NCBI RefSeq assembly: GCF_044803115.1
Contig: NZ_CP085224.1
Span: 1,488,001 to 1,552,000, forward strand
Length of the DNA: 64,000 bases
Direction of reading: 5' to 3'
Source of the DNA: Caenispirillum salinarum_A
Lineage (GTDB): Bacteria; Pseudomonadota; Alphaproteobacteria; Rhodospirillales; Rhodospirillaceae
Shown here: positions 7,487 to 16,099 of the stretch, one piece after another
Position numbering within the stretch: position 1 is the first letter of the stretch
Layout: every line of letters begins with the position of its first letter
Position numbers and translations under genes: made by a program
Notes under the pieces: generated by a model
Told to the model about the DNA's origin: nothing
The model's input: the letters and a program-made list of their open reading frames with translations, nothing else
Databases searched by the model: none

Positions 7487-8362
7487 TCAGCGCACCTGCC
7501 GCCCGTCCAGCCCGGCGAGCACCCCGTACAGGTCCGGCCGGCGGTCGCGGAAGAGGCCCCAGGCGGCGCGGTAGTCGCGGATGGCGGACAGGTCGAACTC
7601 GGCCGTCAGCACGGTATCCTCGGAACGGTCGGCCTCGGTGACCTTGGCGCCGGTCTGGTCGGCGATGAAGCTGGAGCCGTAGAAGGTCAGCTCGCAGGAC
7701 GTCCCCACCTCGCGCCCGACGCGGTTGGAGGCGACCAGCGGCATGACGTTGGCGCCCGCGTGGCCCTGCATCACGCGCTGCCAGTGGCCCATGCTGTCGA
7801 TGGTGGCGTCGTGGGGCTCGGTGCCGATGGCGGTGGGATAGAACAGGATTTCCGCCCCCAGCAGCGCCATGGCGCGGGCGGCTTCCGGGAACCACTGGTC
7901 CCAGCAGATGCCGCAGCCGATGGTGGCATAGGCCGTCTTGAAGACCTTGAAGCCCGTGTCGCCCGGCGAGAAGTAATACTTCTCCTCATACCCCGGCCCC
8001 TGGGGGATGTGGCTCTTGCGGTAGACGCCGAGATTCGCGCCGTCGGCATCCAGCACCGCGAGGCTGTTGTAGAAGGCCTGGCCGGCGCGCTCATAGAAGG
8101 AGAACGGCAGCACCACCGACAGTTCCTTCGCCAGCGCCGCGAAGCGGGCCAGCACCGGGTTGTCCTCGGTGGTGCGGGCGAGCGCGAAGTGGCGCGGGTC
8201 CTGGTCCTTGCAGAAGTAGGGGGTTTCGAACAGTTCCTGCAGCAGGATGATCTGCGCACCCTGGTCGGCGGCCCGTCGCACCATGGCCTCCGCCTTGTCC
8301 AGCGTCTCTTCCGGAGACGCGGCGCAGGCGAACTGGGTGGCGGCGACTTTGACAGTGCTCAT
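7487..8362 (-). CDS. aguB: N-carbamoylputrescine amidase
   Basis: Hydrolyses N-carbamoylputrescine to putrescine, CO2 and ammonia, the last step of the agmatine route. 291 aa, standard for the nitrilase-superfamily enzyme. The catalytic triad is clear: E43 in LLQELFE, K116 in YRKSHIP, C153 in GCGICWDQWFPE. YSPAAIGTEP-like text (FYPTAIGTEP) and the C-terminal FRDRRPDLY are typical of AguB. It follows aguA on the same strand with a gap of 58 bases, so the two enzymes form one pathway unit. Confidence 0.93.
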   Translation of the reverse strand: MSTVKVAATQFACAASPEETLDKAEAMVRRAADQGAQIILLQELFETPYFCKDQDPRHFALARTTEDNPVLARFAALAKELSVVLPFSFYERAGQAFYNSLAVLDADGANLGVYRKSHIPQGPGYEEKYYFSPGDTGFKVFKTAYATIGCGICWDQWFPEAARAMALLGAEILFYPTAIGTEPHDATIDSMGHWQRVMQGHAGANVMPLVASNRVGREVGTSCELTFYGSSFIADQTGAKVTEADRSEDTVLTAEFDLSAIRDYRAAWGLFRDRRPDLYGVLAGLDGRQVR

Positions 8363-8420
8363 GGGCGCTGGTCCTCTGCGTGGTGTGGCGCGCGCATATG
8401 GGGCAGGGCGGGGCGGGTGG

Positions 8421-9437
8421 TCAAGCCCTGGGCTGCTGCTGAGTGATGCAGTGGATGTTGCCGCCGCCGACGGCGACCTCGAAGGCCGGGACCTGCGTCA
8501 CAACGTGGTCGGGGAAGGCGTGGCGGAGGACGTCGGCGGCGTCCTTGTCCTCGGGCACGCCGAAGCTCGGCATCACCACGCCGCCGTTGGCGATGTAGAA
8601 GTTGACGTAACTCAACGCCATGCGCTCCCCGCGCGCGTCATTGCGGCGCGGGGCCTGCGGGAGGTCGATGATTTCCAGCGGGCGGCCCTGCGCGTCGCGC
8701 ACTTCGCGCAGGCGGTCGCGGTTGTCCTTGAGCGTCGCCGTGTCGGGGTCGGCGGGGTCCTCGGACGTGACCATCAGCACCTTGCCCGGCCCGGCGAAGC
8801 AGGCGACGTTGTCCACGTGGCCCGTCGTCTCGTCGTTCTGGAGGCCGTTGCCGAGCCAGATGACCGTCTCCACCCCCAGCCAGCCCTTCAGGTTGGCCTC
8901 GATATCCTCGCGGCGGAGGTGGGGGTTGCGTTCGGGGTCGAACAGGCATTCCTCGGTGGTCAGAAGGGTGCCCTGGCCGTCGACGTGGATGGAGCCGCCC
9001 TCCAGGATTTGCGGACCGGCGAAGCGGCGGGCGCTCACGTGGTCGAGGATGCGGCCTGCGATCCTGGCGTCCTCGGCGAAGCCCTCGTACAGCAGGCCCC
9101 AGGCGTTGAAGCCCCAGTCGACGCCGGCCAGTTCGCCGTTCGGGCCTTTCAGGAACAGGGGGCCGATGTCGCGGGTCCAGCTGTCGTCCAGCGGCCAGGC
9201 GATGACGTCGATGTCGTCGCCCAGCAACTGGCGCGCGGTATCGGCGTCCTCGGGCCGGGCGATCATGGTCACGGGCTCGAACCGGCGGATGGCGCGGGCG
9301 ACGGCGGTGTAGGCGTCGTAGGCGGCGGGCAGGCCGTTGTCCCACGACTCCGGCCGGCAGGGCCAGGCCATCCAGCAGCGTTCGTGCGGTTCCCACTCGG
9401 CGGGCATGCGAAAGCCGAGGTCGGCGGGGGTTTGCAT
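8421..9437 (-). CDS. aguA: Agmatine deiminase
   Basis: Converts agmatine to N-carbamoylputrescine and ammonia in the cytoplasm. 338 aa from ATG 9437 (MQTPADLGFRMPAEW). Family marks: MPAEWEPHERCWMAWP at the N-terminus, DDSWTRDIGP with the substrate-binding acidic residues, ILEGGSIHVDG, TTGHVDN, and the nucleophile C330 in GGGNIHCITQQQP at the C-terminus. A longer reading to 9476 would start inside a palindromic repeat and is not preferred. It is upstream of aguB on the same strand; expression would feed putrescine to the neighbouring catabolic genes. Confidence 0.93.
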   Translation of the reverse strand: MQTPADLGFRMPAEWEPHERCWMAWPCRPESWDNGLPAAYDAYTAVARAIRRFEPVTMIARPEDADTARQLLGDDIDVIAWPLDDSWTRDIGPLFLKGPNGELAGVDWGFNAWGLLYEGFAEDARIAGRILDHVSARRFAGPQILEGGSIHVDGQGTLLTTEECLFDPERNPHLRREDIEANLKGWLGVETVIWLGNGLQNDETTGHVDNVACFAGPGKVLMVTSEDPADPDTATLKDNRDRLREVRDAQGRPLEIIDLPQAPRRNDARGERMALSYVNFYIANGGVVMPSFGVPEDKDAADVLRHAFPDHVVTQVPAFEVAVGGGNIHCITQQQPRA

Positions 9438-9466
9438 TCTTTGCAGGCTCCGGTGGCGCTGGTGAG

Positions 9467-9665
9467 GGTTAGCCACGAAGACACAAAGGACACCAAGAGG
9501 ATGTGCGGGCGGTGGACGCTGCGGCGATGGGCCGAGGCGTCAGTGTGTTGATTGCGCCCGAAGGGCGCGTCCTTCGCCGATGCCGTTTCCGCTTAAGGCG
9601 ATGCGGCGCCGCCAGCCTGCTCTCTTGGTGTTCTTCGTGTCTTGGTGGCCTCGCTAAACAACCGT
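9467..9665. repeat. Palindromic dispersed repeat, copy 2
   Basis: The left arm (GGTTAGCCACGAAGACACAA, then AGGACACCAAGAG, 9467-9499) and the right arm (CTCTTGGTGTTCTTCGTGTC, then TTGGTGGCCTCGCTAAACAACC, 9622-9663) are inverted copies. The arms match those of copy 1 at 5201-5426, while the central 120 bases differ apart from a GC hairpin (GCGCCCGAAGGGCGC, about 9554-9568). It fills the gap between the aldehyde dehydrogenase stop and the aguA start. Confidence 0.72.
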
Positions 9666-9693
9666 CAAAACATCCTGGCGACCAAACGCCGCG

Positions 9694-11193
9694 TCACGTC
9701 AGGTCGATCCAGGTTGCCTTGATCTCGGTGTACTTGTCCATGGCGTGCAGGCTCTTGTCGCGGCCGTTGCCGGACTGCTTGAAGCCGCCGAAGGGCATGG
9801 TCATGTCGCCGCCGTCCCAGCAGTTGACCCACACGCTGCCCGCCTTCACCGCGCGCGCCATGCGGTGGGCCTTGGTGATGTCGCGGGTCCAGATGCTGGC
9901 GGCCAGGCCATAGGACGTGTCGTTGGCGACCTTTACCGCCTCTTCCTCGTCCTTGACGGAAATCACCGACAGCACCGGGCCGAAAATTTCCTCGCGCGCG
10001 ATGGTCATGTCGTTCTTCACCCCGTCGAAGACGGTGGGCGCGACGTAGAAGCCGCCCTCGTTGCGGCGCACCTGCTCGCCGCCCATGCGAAGGGTGGCGC
10101 CTTCCTGCTGGCCCTTCTCGATGTAGCCGAGGATGCGCTTCATCTGCTCCTCGTCGACAATGGCGCCCATCTTGGTCGCCGGGTCGATGGGGTCGCCGGG
10201 CTGCATGGTCTCGCCGATGGTCATGATCTTCTCGATCATCTCCTCGCGGATGCTTTCCTGCACCACAAGGCGCGAGGCGGCGGTGCAGACCTCGCCCTGG
10301 TTGAAGAAGATGCCCATGGCGGCGTGCTGGGCGGCCTTGTCCAGGTCGGGCACGTCGGCCATGACGATGTTCGGCGTCTTGCCGCCGGCCTCCAGCCACA
10401 CGCGCTTCATGTTGGACTGGCCGGAGTACTGGAGGAACAGCTTGCCCACCTCGCCCGAGCCGGTGAACGCGATGCAGTCCACGTCCGGATGCACGCCGAG
10501 CGCCTTGCCGGCGGTGGGGCCGAAGCCGGGCACCACGTTCAGCACGCCTTCCGGCAACCCGGCTTCCACGGCCAGTTCGGCCACGCGCAGCATGGACAGC
10601 GGCGACTGCTCGGCCGGCTTGACGATGACCGAGTTGCCGGTCGCCAGCGCCGGGCCCAGCTTCCACGCCGCCATCATCATGGGGAAGTTCCACGGCACCA
10701 CCGCGGCCACCACGCCGATGGGCTCGCGGGTAATCAGGCCCAGGGCGTCGGGGCCGCTGGGGGCGACCTCGTCATAGACCTTGTCGATGGCTTCGGCGTG
10801 CCACTGGATGCAGTTGGCCGACGACATGACGTCGACGGAGAATGCATCGCGGATGGGCTTGCCCATGTCCAGGCTTTCCAGCAGCGCCAGTTCGTTGCGG
10901 TGCTCGCGCAGCTTCTCGGCGAAGGCCAGCAGCACGCGCTTGCGCTTGGCGGGCGCCATGTTGGCCCACGACCCCTTCTCGAAGGCGCGGCGGGCGGCCT
11001 TGACGGCCAGGTCGATGTCGGCGGCGTCGCCTTCCGCCACCTGGGCGATGACCTTGCCGTCGCGCGGGCTGACGTCGTCGAAGGTCTTGCCCGACTGGGC
11101 GTCCACGAACGTGCCGTCGATGAACAGCTGCGTGCGCGGGCGGAAGTCGGCCGCGAGCTTCTGGTAGTCGTCGTGGCTCAGCAGCTTGCTCAT
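9694..11193 (-). CDS. puuC: PuuC-like aldehyde dehydrogenase
   Basis: NAD(P)-dependent aldehyde dehydrogenase, 499 aa. Catalytic residues are E268 (WLEAGGKTPN) and C303 (NQGEVCTAA); FTGSGEVGK and the C-terminal PFGGFKQSGNGRDKSLHA closely match E. coli PuuC, which oxidises gamma-glutamyl-gamma-aminobutyraldehyde in putrescine breakdown. ATG 11193 overlaps the stop of the PuuR-like gene by 4 bases, so translation is coupled. With agu and aph genes nearby, an aminoaldehyde from putrescine or a related amine is the likely substrate; the exact one is inference. Confidence 0.85.
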   Translation of the reverse strand: MSKLLSHDDYQKLAADFRPRTQLFIDGTFVDAQSGKTFDDVSPRDGKVIAQVAEGDAADIDLAVKAARRAFEKGSWANMAPAKRKRVLLAFAEKLREHRNELALLESLDMGKPIRDAFSVDVMSSANCIQWHAEAIDKVYDEVAPSGPDALGLITREPIGVVAAVVPWNFPMMMAAWKLGPALATGNSVIVKPAEQSPLSMLRVAELAVEAGLPEGVLNVVPGFGPTAGKALGVHPDVDCIAFTGSGEVGKLFLQYSGQSNMKRVWLEAGGKTPNIVMADVPDLDKAAQHAAMGIFFNQGEVCTAASRLVVQESIREEMIEKIMTIGETMQPGDPIDPATKMGAIVDEEQMKRILGYIEKGQQEGATLRMGGEQVRRNEGGFYVAPTVFDGVKNDMTIAREEIFGPVLSVISVKDEEEAVKVANDTSYGLAASIWTRDITKAHRMARAVKAGSVWVNCWDGGDMTMPFGGFKQSGNGRDKSLHAMDKYTEIKATWIDLT

Positions 11194-11825
11194 GGCGTTG
11201 CGTCTCCCTGATTGGTCATGGCGGGCGGGGCCTCGGCCGCGTCCAGCGGCTGGCCGGAGGCCGCCTGGCCCTTGTGGAAGGTGGTGGTGGTGCTGGCGGA
11301 AATCAGCACGCACGGCGCGCCGGTCGTGTTGCGGAAACGGTGCGGCTCGGCGGTGGAGAAGTAGTAGCCCTCGCCGGCGGACAACTGCCGGCTTTCCGCA
11401 CCCACCGTCAGCTCGATGGTGCCGGATATGACGATGCCGGCTTCCTCGCCCTCGTAGGACAGCAGAGGCTCGCCGGTGTCGCCGCCGGGGCGGTAGGTTT
11501 CCTGCATCATGTGCAGCTTGCGGTCGGCATAGCTGCCGCCGACCATGCGGAAATCGATGGTGTCGCCGAAGCTGAAGGCCGCGAACTCGTCGGCGCCGTA
11601 GAAGGTCTTGTTTTCCTGCCCCAGGTCCATGGTGAAGAACTCGGCAAGCGCGATGGGCAGGCCGTCCAGCACCTTCTTCAGGCTGGCGACCGAGGGGCTG
11701 ACGCGGTTCTGCTCGATGAGCGAGATGGTGGAGTTGGTCACGCCGGCCCGCTTCGCCAGTTCCCGCTGGCTGAGGCCGTAGAGCGCGCGCAAGGCCTTGA
11801 GCCGGGCGCCCACGTCAAAGCTCAT
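11190..11825 (-). CDS. puuR: PuuR-like XRE-cupin transcriptional regulator
   Basis: DNA-binding regulator, 211 aa. An XRE helix-turn-helix is at residues 8-62 (LKALRALYGLSQRELAKRAG, then NSTISLIEQNRVSPS). A cupin sensor domain is at about 105-180 (YEGEEAGIVISGTIEL, EGYYFSTAEPHRFRN). E. coli PuuR has the same layout, represses putrescine-use genes and responds to putrescine. ATG 11825 has GGAGG 7 bases upstream. It is the first gene of a two-gene unit with the aldehyde dehydrogenase. It is longer than E. coli PuuR, with an extra low-complexity tail. Confidence 0.82.
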   Translation of the reverse strand: MSFDVGARLKALRALYGLSQRELAKRAGVTNSTISLIEQNRVSPSVASLKKVLDGLPIALAEFFTMDLGQENKTFYGADEFAAFSFGDTIDFRMVGGSYADRKLHMMQETYRPGGDTGEPLLSYEGEEAGIVISGTIELTVGAESRQLSAGEGYYFSTAEPHRFRNTTGAPCVLISASTTTTFHKGQAASGQPLDAAEAPPAMTNQGDATP

Positions 11826-12182
11826 CCGCTGTCCTCCCCGGCGCCGCCCCTTTCTGCATGGGATCACGGCGCGTGCTGAGAATGTTGAACATGAGGCGTC
11901 CATGGCGCCCCTGTTTTCCCTGAAGTGTAGGGCCCATGGCGGGGCTTCGGAAGCCCCATTGTCAAGTTTTCTCATCGCGCCGGTTCTTGTGATCCGGGGG
12001 CGCCGCCGCCAGCGTAGGGACAGGCAGAGACAGACTGAACATGCGTCCCCCTAGTCGGTCTCTATTTTCCACTCCCTCATCATGAGACTCGGCCCCGCCG
12101 GCTTCGGCGGGGCCTCTTTCTTGACAGGCGCGGCGGGGCGTGCTGGGACTAAAGGCTTGTTTCCGAAGCCCGAGGGTTCCCG
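11826..12182. other. Divergent intergenic region between puuR and the acetylpolyamine amidohydrolase gene
   Basis: No protein gene is supported. It contains three inverted repeats: GGGGCTT/AAGCCCC (11941-11947, 11951-11957); an 11-position stem with one mismatch, AGAGACAGACT/AGTCGGTCTCT (12026-12036, 12053-12063); and a terminator-type hairpin (12091-12114). The last two, ended by a T-rich tail on the plus strand, could be the 3' part of a small RNA or of a leader transcript. TTGACA at 12121-12126 is a possible -35 box for the downstream gene, but no good -10 box follows. Confidence 0.45.
12091..12120 (+). terminator. Intrinsic terminator upstream of the acetylpolyamine amidohydrolase gene
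   Basis: GGCCCCGCCG (12091-12100) pairs perfectly with CGGCGGGGCC (12105-12114) across a GCTT loop, followed by TCTTTCTTGA. It points along the plus strand, but no plus-strand gene lies just upstream. It therefore ends either a short unannotated RNA starting in 11958-12030 or a leader transcript of the next gene. Confidence 0.6.
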
Positions 12183-13214
12183 ATGCTCACCGTCTATTCC
12201 GAGGATTGCCGCCTGCACCATGGCCGGGCGGAACTGAACGAGGGGCAACTCGTCCCCTGCTTCGAGAACCCCAGCCGCACCGACATCGTGCTCGACCGCC
12301 TGAAGGCCGTCGACCTGGGCGAGATCGTCGCGCCGCGGGACTTCGGCGTGGAGCCCCTGAAGCGCGTTCACGACGCCGGCTTCGTGGACTTCCTGGCCGA
12401 GTGCTGGGACCTGTGGACGGCACAGGGCCGCGACTGGGACGCCATTCCCTTCACCTTCGGCAAGCGCGGCATGCGCGACGACCGCATCCCCAAGGACATC
12501 GACGGCCGCATCGCCTATTACGCCATGGATGCCGGCACGCCCCTGACCGCCGGAACCTGGAAGGCCGCCACGGCCTCGGCCAACTGCGCGCTTTCCGCCG
12601 CCGAGCAGGTGGCCGGCGGGCTGAAGTCCGCCTTCGCCGCCTGCCGCCCGCCGGGGCATCATGCCAGCATCGACTACTATGGCGGCTACTGCTTCCTCAA
12701 CAATGCCGCCATCGCGGCGCAGGCCCTGCGCGACAACGGGGCGGCGCGGGTGAGCGTGCTCGACGTGGACTACCACCACGGCAACGGCACCCAGTCCATC
12801 TTCTACGACCGCGCCGACGTGCAGTTCCTGTCGCTGCACGCCGACCCGGAGGTGGAGTATCCCTACTTCCTGGGCCATGCCGACGAAACCGGCACGGGCG
12901 CCGGCGAGGGCTTCAACCACAACTTCCCGCTGCCCTGGGGCACGGACTGGGAGCGCTGGTCGGGCGCGCTGGAGGAAGCCTGCCGCCGCATCCAGGGCTA
13001 TCGCCCGGACGTGCTGGTAGTGTCGCTGGGCCTGGACACCTTCGAGCAGGACCCCATCAGCAAGTTCACCCTGTCGTCGGACCGCTACCCGCTGGTCGGC
13101 GCGCGGCTGGCGGCGCTGAAGGTGCCGACGGTGTTCGTTCTCGAAGGCGGATACGCGGTGGACGACCTGGGGGTGAACGCCGTCAACGTGCTGACGGGAT
13201 TCGAGGACGCCTGA
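12183..13214 (+). CDS. aphA: Acetylpolyamine amidohydrolase (histone deacetylase family)
   Basis: Zinc hydrolase that removes acetyl groups from acetylated polyamines. 343 aa, nearly the length of the characterised Mycoplana ramosa enzyme. It matches that protein along its length: H159-H160 in RPPGHH, zinc ligands D196 and H198 in LDVDYHHGNG and D285 in SLGLDTFEQDP, and catalytic Y324 in LEGGYAV, each one residue later than in the M. ramosa protein. LDTFEQDPIS in particular separates it from general histone-deacetylase-like proteins. The start is ATG 12183. It diverges from the PuuR-like regulator, which could control it. Confidence 0.92.
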   Translation: MLTVYSEDCRLHHGRAELNEGQLVPCFENPSRTDIVLDRLKAVDLGEIVAPRDFGVEPLKRVHDAGFVDFLAECWDLWTAQGRDWDAIPFTFGKRGMRDDRIPKDIDGRIAYYAMDAGTPLTAGTWKAATASANCALSAAEQVAGGLKSAFAACRPPGHHASIDYYGGYCFLNNAAIAAQALRDNGAARVSVLDVDYHHGNGTQSIFYDRADVQFLSLHADPEVEYPYFLGHADETGTGAGEGFNHNFPLPWGTDWERWSGALEEACRRIQGYRPDVLVVSLGLDTFEQDPISKFTLSSDRYPLVGARLAALKVPTVFVLEGGYAVDDLGVNAVNVLTGFEDA

Positions 13215-13331
13215 GCGCGCGCGCATTTCCATTCGAACGAGTTGGAAACCCAGCCGGTTTGCATCGCGTAGATGGTCCGCGGTCCCCATAGTAGCCACGG
13301 TGTAGGGCCCGGACCATGAAGGGCGAGTGAT

Positions 13332-16091
13332 TTGCGCGAGACGGAGACGGAACTACCCTTCCTGGCGGATGGCGGGGAAATGGGGGCGCGCATCCGCACC
13401 CACGACTGGGCGGCCACGCCGCTCGGTCCACCCGAGGGCTGGCCGCAGGTCCTGCAGACGCTGACGGCGCTGATGCTGGCCGCCAGCCAGCCCATGTTCC
13501 TGGTCTGGGGGCCGGAGCGGACGATCCTGTACAACGACGCCTACATCGAGATCCTCGCTGGCAAGCACCCGGCTCTCGGCCAGCCCTTCCATGAAATCTG
13601 GAACGAGATCTGGGACCGCGACCTCAGGCCCATCGCCGAACGCGCCTATGCCGGCGAGCCCCTGCACATGGACGACATCCAGCTCGTCATGATGCGAAGA
13701 GGGTATCCCGAGGAAACCCACTTCTCGTTCTCCTATACGCCGGTGCGCGACGAGGGCGGCGCGGTGCAGGGGTTCTTCTGCCCCTGCCTGGAGACCACCG
13801 AGCAGGTGTTCGAGCAGCGGCGTGCGCGCCTGCGGGCGGACCTGACCGAGCGCCTGCGGTCGCCGGGTGACCCGGCGGACATCGCCTTCGATGCCGCGGG
13901 CCTGCTGGCCCGCCACCTGGGGGCCGAACAGGCCGCCTATGCCGAGATCGACGAGGCCGGCGAGTACGCCGCGATCGCGCGCGACTGGAACGACGGCCGG
14001 ATGGTGAGCAACGCCGGCCGCCACCGGCTGCGGGATTTCGGCCCCGCCTTGATCGCCGATCTCAAGGCGGGCCGAAGCATCGCCATCAACGATGTGGTGG
14101 AGGACCCGCGTACGGCGACGCCCGAGGCAATGAAGACCTTTTCTGATCGCGGCATCCGCGCCGTCCTCAACGTCCCGCATGTCCGGCGCGGTCGGCTGGC
14201 GGCGGTCCTGGCCGTGCACGCCGGCACGCCCCGGCACTGGCGCACTGCCGACATCGCGCTCGCGGAGGAAGTGGCCGAGCGGGTGAGCCTGGCCATCGAC
14301 CGCTTCCGCGCCGAAGCAGCCCTGGGCGAGAGCGAGGAGCGCCGCCGGATCGCCCTTGAAAGCGGCGGCATGGGGGCTTGGCGGTGGGACACCAGGAACC
14401 GTCTGGCCCAGACGGATGAAGCCTTTCAGCGCCTGTGGGGCGTCGACTTCGGCGATGAGCCGCATCCGGTGTCCGCCTATACCGACCGCTTGGATGCCGA
14501 AGGCGCCGCCGCGCTTGAGGCCGTGATGGCGAAGGCGTTATCGCCCGGCGAGGGGTTCCATGACCAGGTGCGGATAACAAACGGCCCGTCCGCCGGCCGC
14601 TGGGTGCAGTGGCGCGGTCGCGCCGAACGTGCGCGGCCCTGGATGATCAATGGCGTCAGCTTCGACATCACCGAGCAGAAACTGGCCGAGCAGAAGCTGC
14701 GCGAGAGCGAGGGCCGGCTGCGGAAGGTGCTGGAAATCGAAACCGTGGGCGTCGTGTTCTTCGACCTGGTCGGCGGCATTTACGATGCGAACGACACCTT
14801 CCTGTCGCTCATCGGCTACAGCCGCGAGGAGTTGCAGGGCGGCCTGATCCGGTACGAGACGCTGACGCCCGCCCACTGGCACTGGCGGGACGCGCAGACG
14901 GTCGCGGAACTCAAGGCCCACGGGGCTGCCGGCCCGTTCGAGAAGGAGTACCGGCGCAAGGACGGCTCCATCGTGTGGATCCTGTGCGCGAGCAAGATGC
15001 TGGACGACGGCACGGCAGCCGAATTCGTGATCGACGTCACCGAGCGCAAGCGCAGCGAACAGCACCAGGCCATGCTGATGGCCGAATTGGACCATCGCGT
15101 GAAGAACGTCCTCGCCGTCGTCCAGTCGATCGCACGGCAGAGCCTGCGCGGCGCGGACGTGGCCGGGCCGGATGCGGCGGATCGGCTGATCGGCCGCATC
15201 TCCGCCCTGGCGGAATCCCACACGCTGCTGGCCGCCAGCCGGTGGGAAGGCGCGAAGTTCCGCGATCTGGTCGACAATGCCCTGGCGCCCTGCCGCGATG
15301 GCGGCGCATCGCGCATCCGGGCCGAGGGTCCGGACCTGCGGGTGACGCCGAAAGCCGCGCAGACGCTTACACTTGCCCTGCATGAACTGGTGACGAACGC
15401 GGTGAAGTACGGGGCGCTGTCGGTGTCCGAGGGCCGCGTCTGCGTGGTGTGGACCTTTCAGGGCTCGGCCGACGACCGCCGGCTGGTGTTCGTGTGGGAG
15501 GAGCAGGGCGGTCCGCCGCTTCCCGGCCCGCCGAGCCGCAAGGGCTTCGGGTCCCGCCTGATCGAGCGGACCCTGGCGTTCGAACTGGACGGCACGGTGA
15601 GCCTCGATTTCGCGCCGGGCGGCCTGCGCGCGGTGTTCGAGTTGCCGCTGCGGGCGCTGGAGGTGGTGGAGGCGCGCAGCACCGCCGACCCCCGCCGCGT
15701 CGCCGCGCCGTCGGCCGGGGAAGCCGCGACGTTGAGCGGCAGGCGGGTTCTTATGGTCGAGGACCAGCACATCGTCGCCGAGGAGATGGCGGAGGCCCTG
15801 TGCGCCGCCGGCTGTTCCGTGGCCGGGCCGGCGCCCACGCTGGATCGGGCCCTGCGCGCCGCCGAGGTGGAGGACCTGGATGCGGCGGTGCTCGACATCA
15901 ACCTGAGCGGTGATCTCGTGTGGCCGGTGGCCCGGATGCTGCGCGACCGGGGCATTCCGTTCGTGTTCGCGACGGGCTACTCCGAAACGATCCAGATTCC
16001 GCCGGAACTGGCCGACGTGCCGCGAATCGAGAAGCCGGTCCGGCCGCACCACCTTGTCTCGGCGGTGGCGGGGCTGGTCGCGGGAAACTGA
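13332..16091 (+). CDS. PAS-GAF-PAS-PAS HWE histidine kinase with C-terminal receiver
   Basis: Cytoplasmic hybrid sensor kinase, 919 aa from TTG 13332; no better start is in frame, and ATG 13380 would give a shorter protein. The N-terminus GGEMGARIRTHDWAATPLGP is typical of PAS-first HWE kinases. Rough layout: PAS 45-150, GAF 165-315, PAS 330-435, PAS 455-565, HWE kinase core with phospho-acceptor H588 in LDHRVKN, ATPase region to about 770, and a receiver domain 805-918 with phospho-acceptor D855 in AVLDINL and K in RIEKPV. No membrane segments are seen. The kinase stop and the next gene's stop (opposite strand) are only 8 bases apart. The input signal is unknown. Confidence 0.87.
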   Translation: MRETETELPFLADGGEMGARIRTHDWAATPLGPPEGWPQVLQTLTALMLAASQPMFLVWGPERTILYNDAYIEILAGKHPALGQPFHEIWNEIWDRDLRPIAERAYAGEPLHMDDIQLVMMRRGYPEETHFSFSYTPVRDEGGAVQGFFCPCLETTEQVFEQRRARLRADLTERLRSPGDPADIAFDAAGLLARHLGAEQAAYAEIDEAGEYAAIARDWNDGRMVSNAGRHRLRDFGPALIADLKAGRSIAINDVVEDPRTATPEAMKTFSDRGIRAVLNVPHVRRGRLAAVLAVHAGTPRHWRTADIALAEEVAERVSLAIDRFRAEAALGESEERRRIALESGGMGAWRWDTRNRLAQTDEAFQRLWGVDFGDEPHPVSAYTDRLDAEGAAALEAVMAKALSPGEGFHDQVRITNGPSAGRWVQWRGRAERARPWMINGVSFDITEQKLAEQKLRESEGRLRKVLEIETVGVVFFDLVGGIYDANDTFLSLIGYSREELQGGLIRYETLTPAHWHWRDAQTVAELKAHGAAGPFEKEYRRKDGSIVWILCASKMLDDGTAAEFVIDVTERKRSEQHQAMLMAELDHRVKNVLAVVQSIARQSLRGADVAGPDAADRLIGRISALAESHTLLAASRWEGAKFRDLVDNALAPCRDGGASRIRAEGPDLRVTPKAAQTLTLALHELVTNAVKYGALSVSEGRVCVVWTFQGSADDRRLVFVWEEQGGPPLPGPPSRKGFGSRLIERTLAFELDGTVSLDFAPGGLRAVFELPLRALEVVEARSTADPRRVAAPSAGEAATLSGRRVLMVEDQHIVAEEMAEALCAAGCSVAGPAPTLDRALRAAEVEDLDAAVLDINLSGDLVWPVARMLRDRGIPFVFATGYSETIQIPPELADVPRIEKPVRPHHLVSAVAGLVAGN

Positions 16092-16099
16092 GCCGGCTG

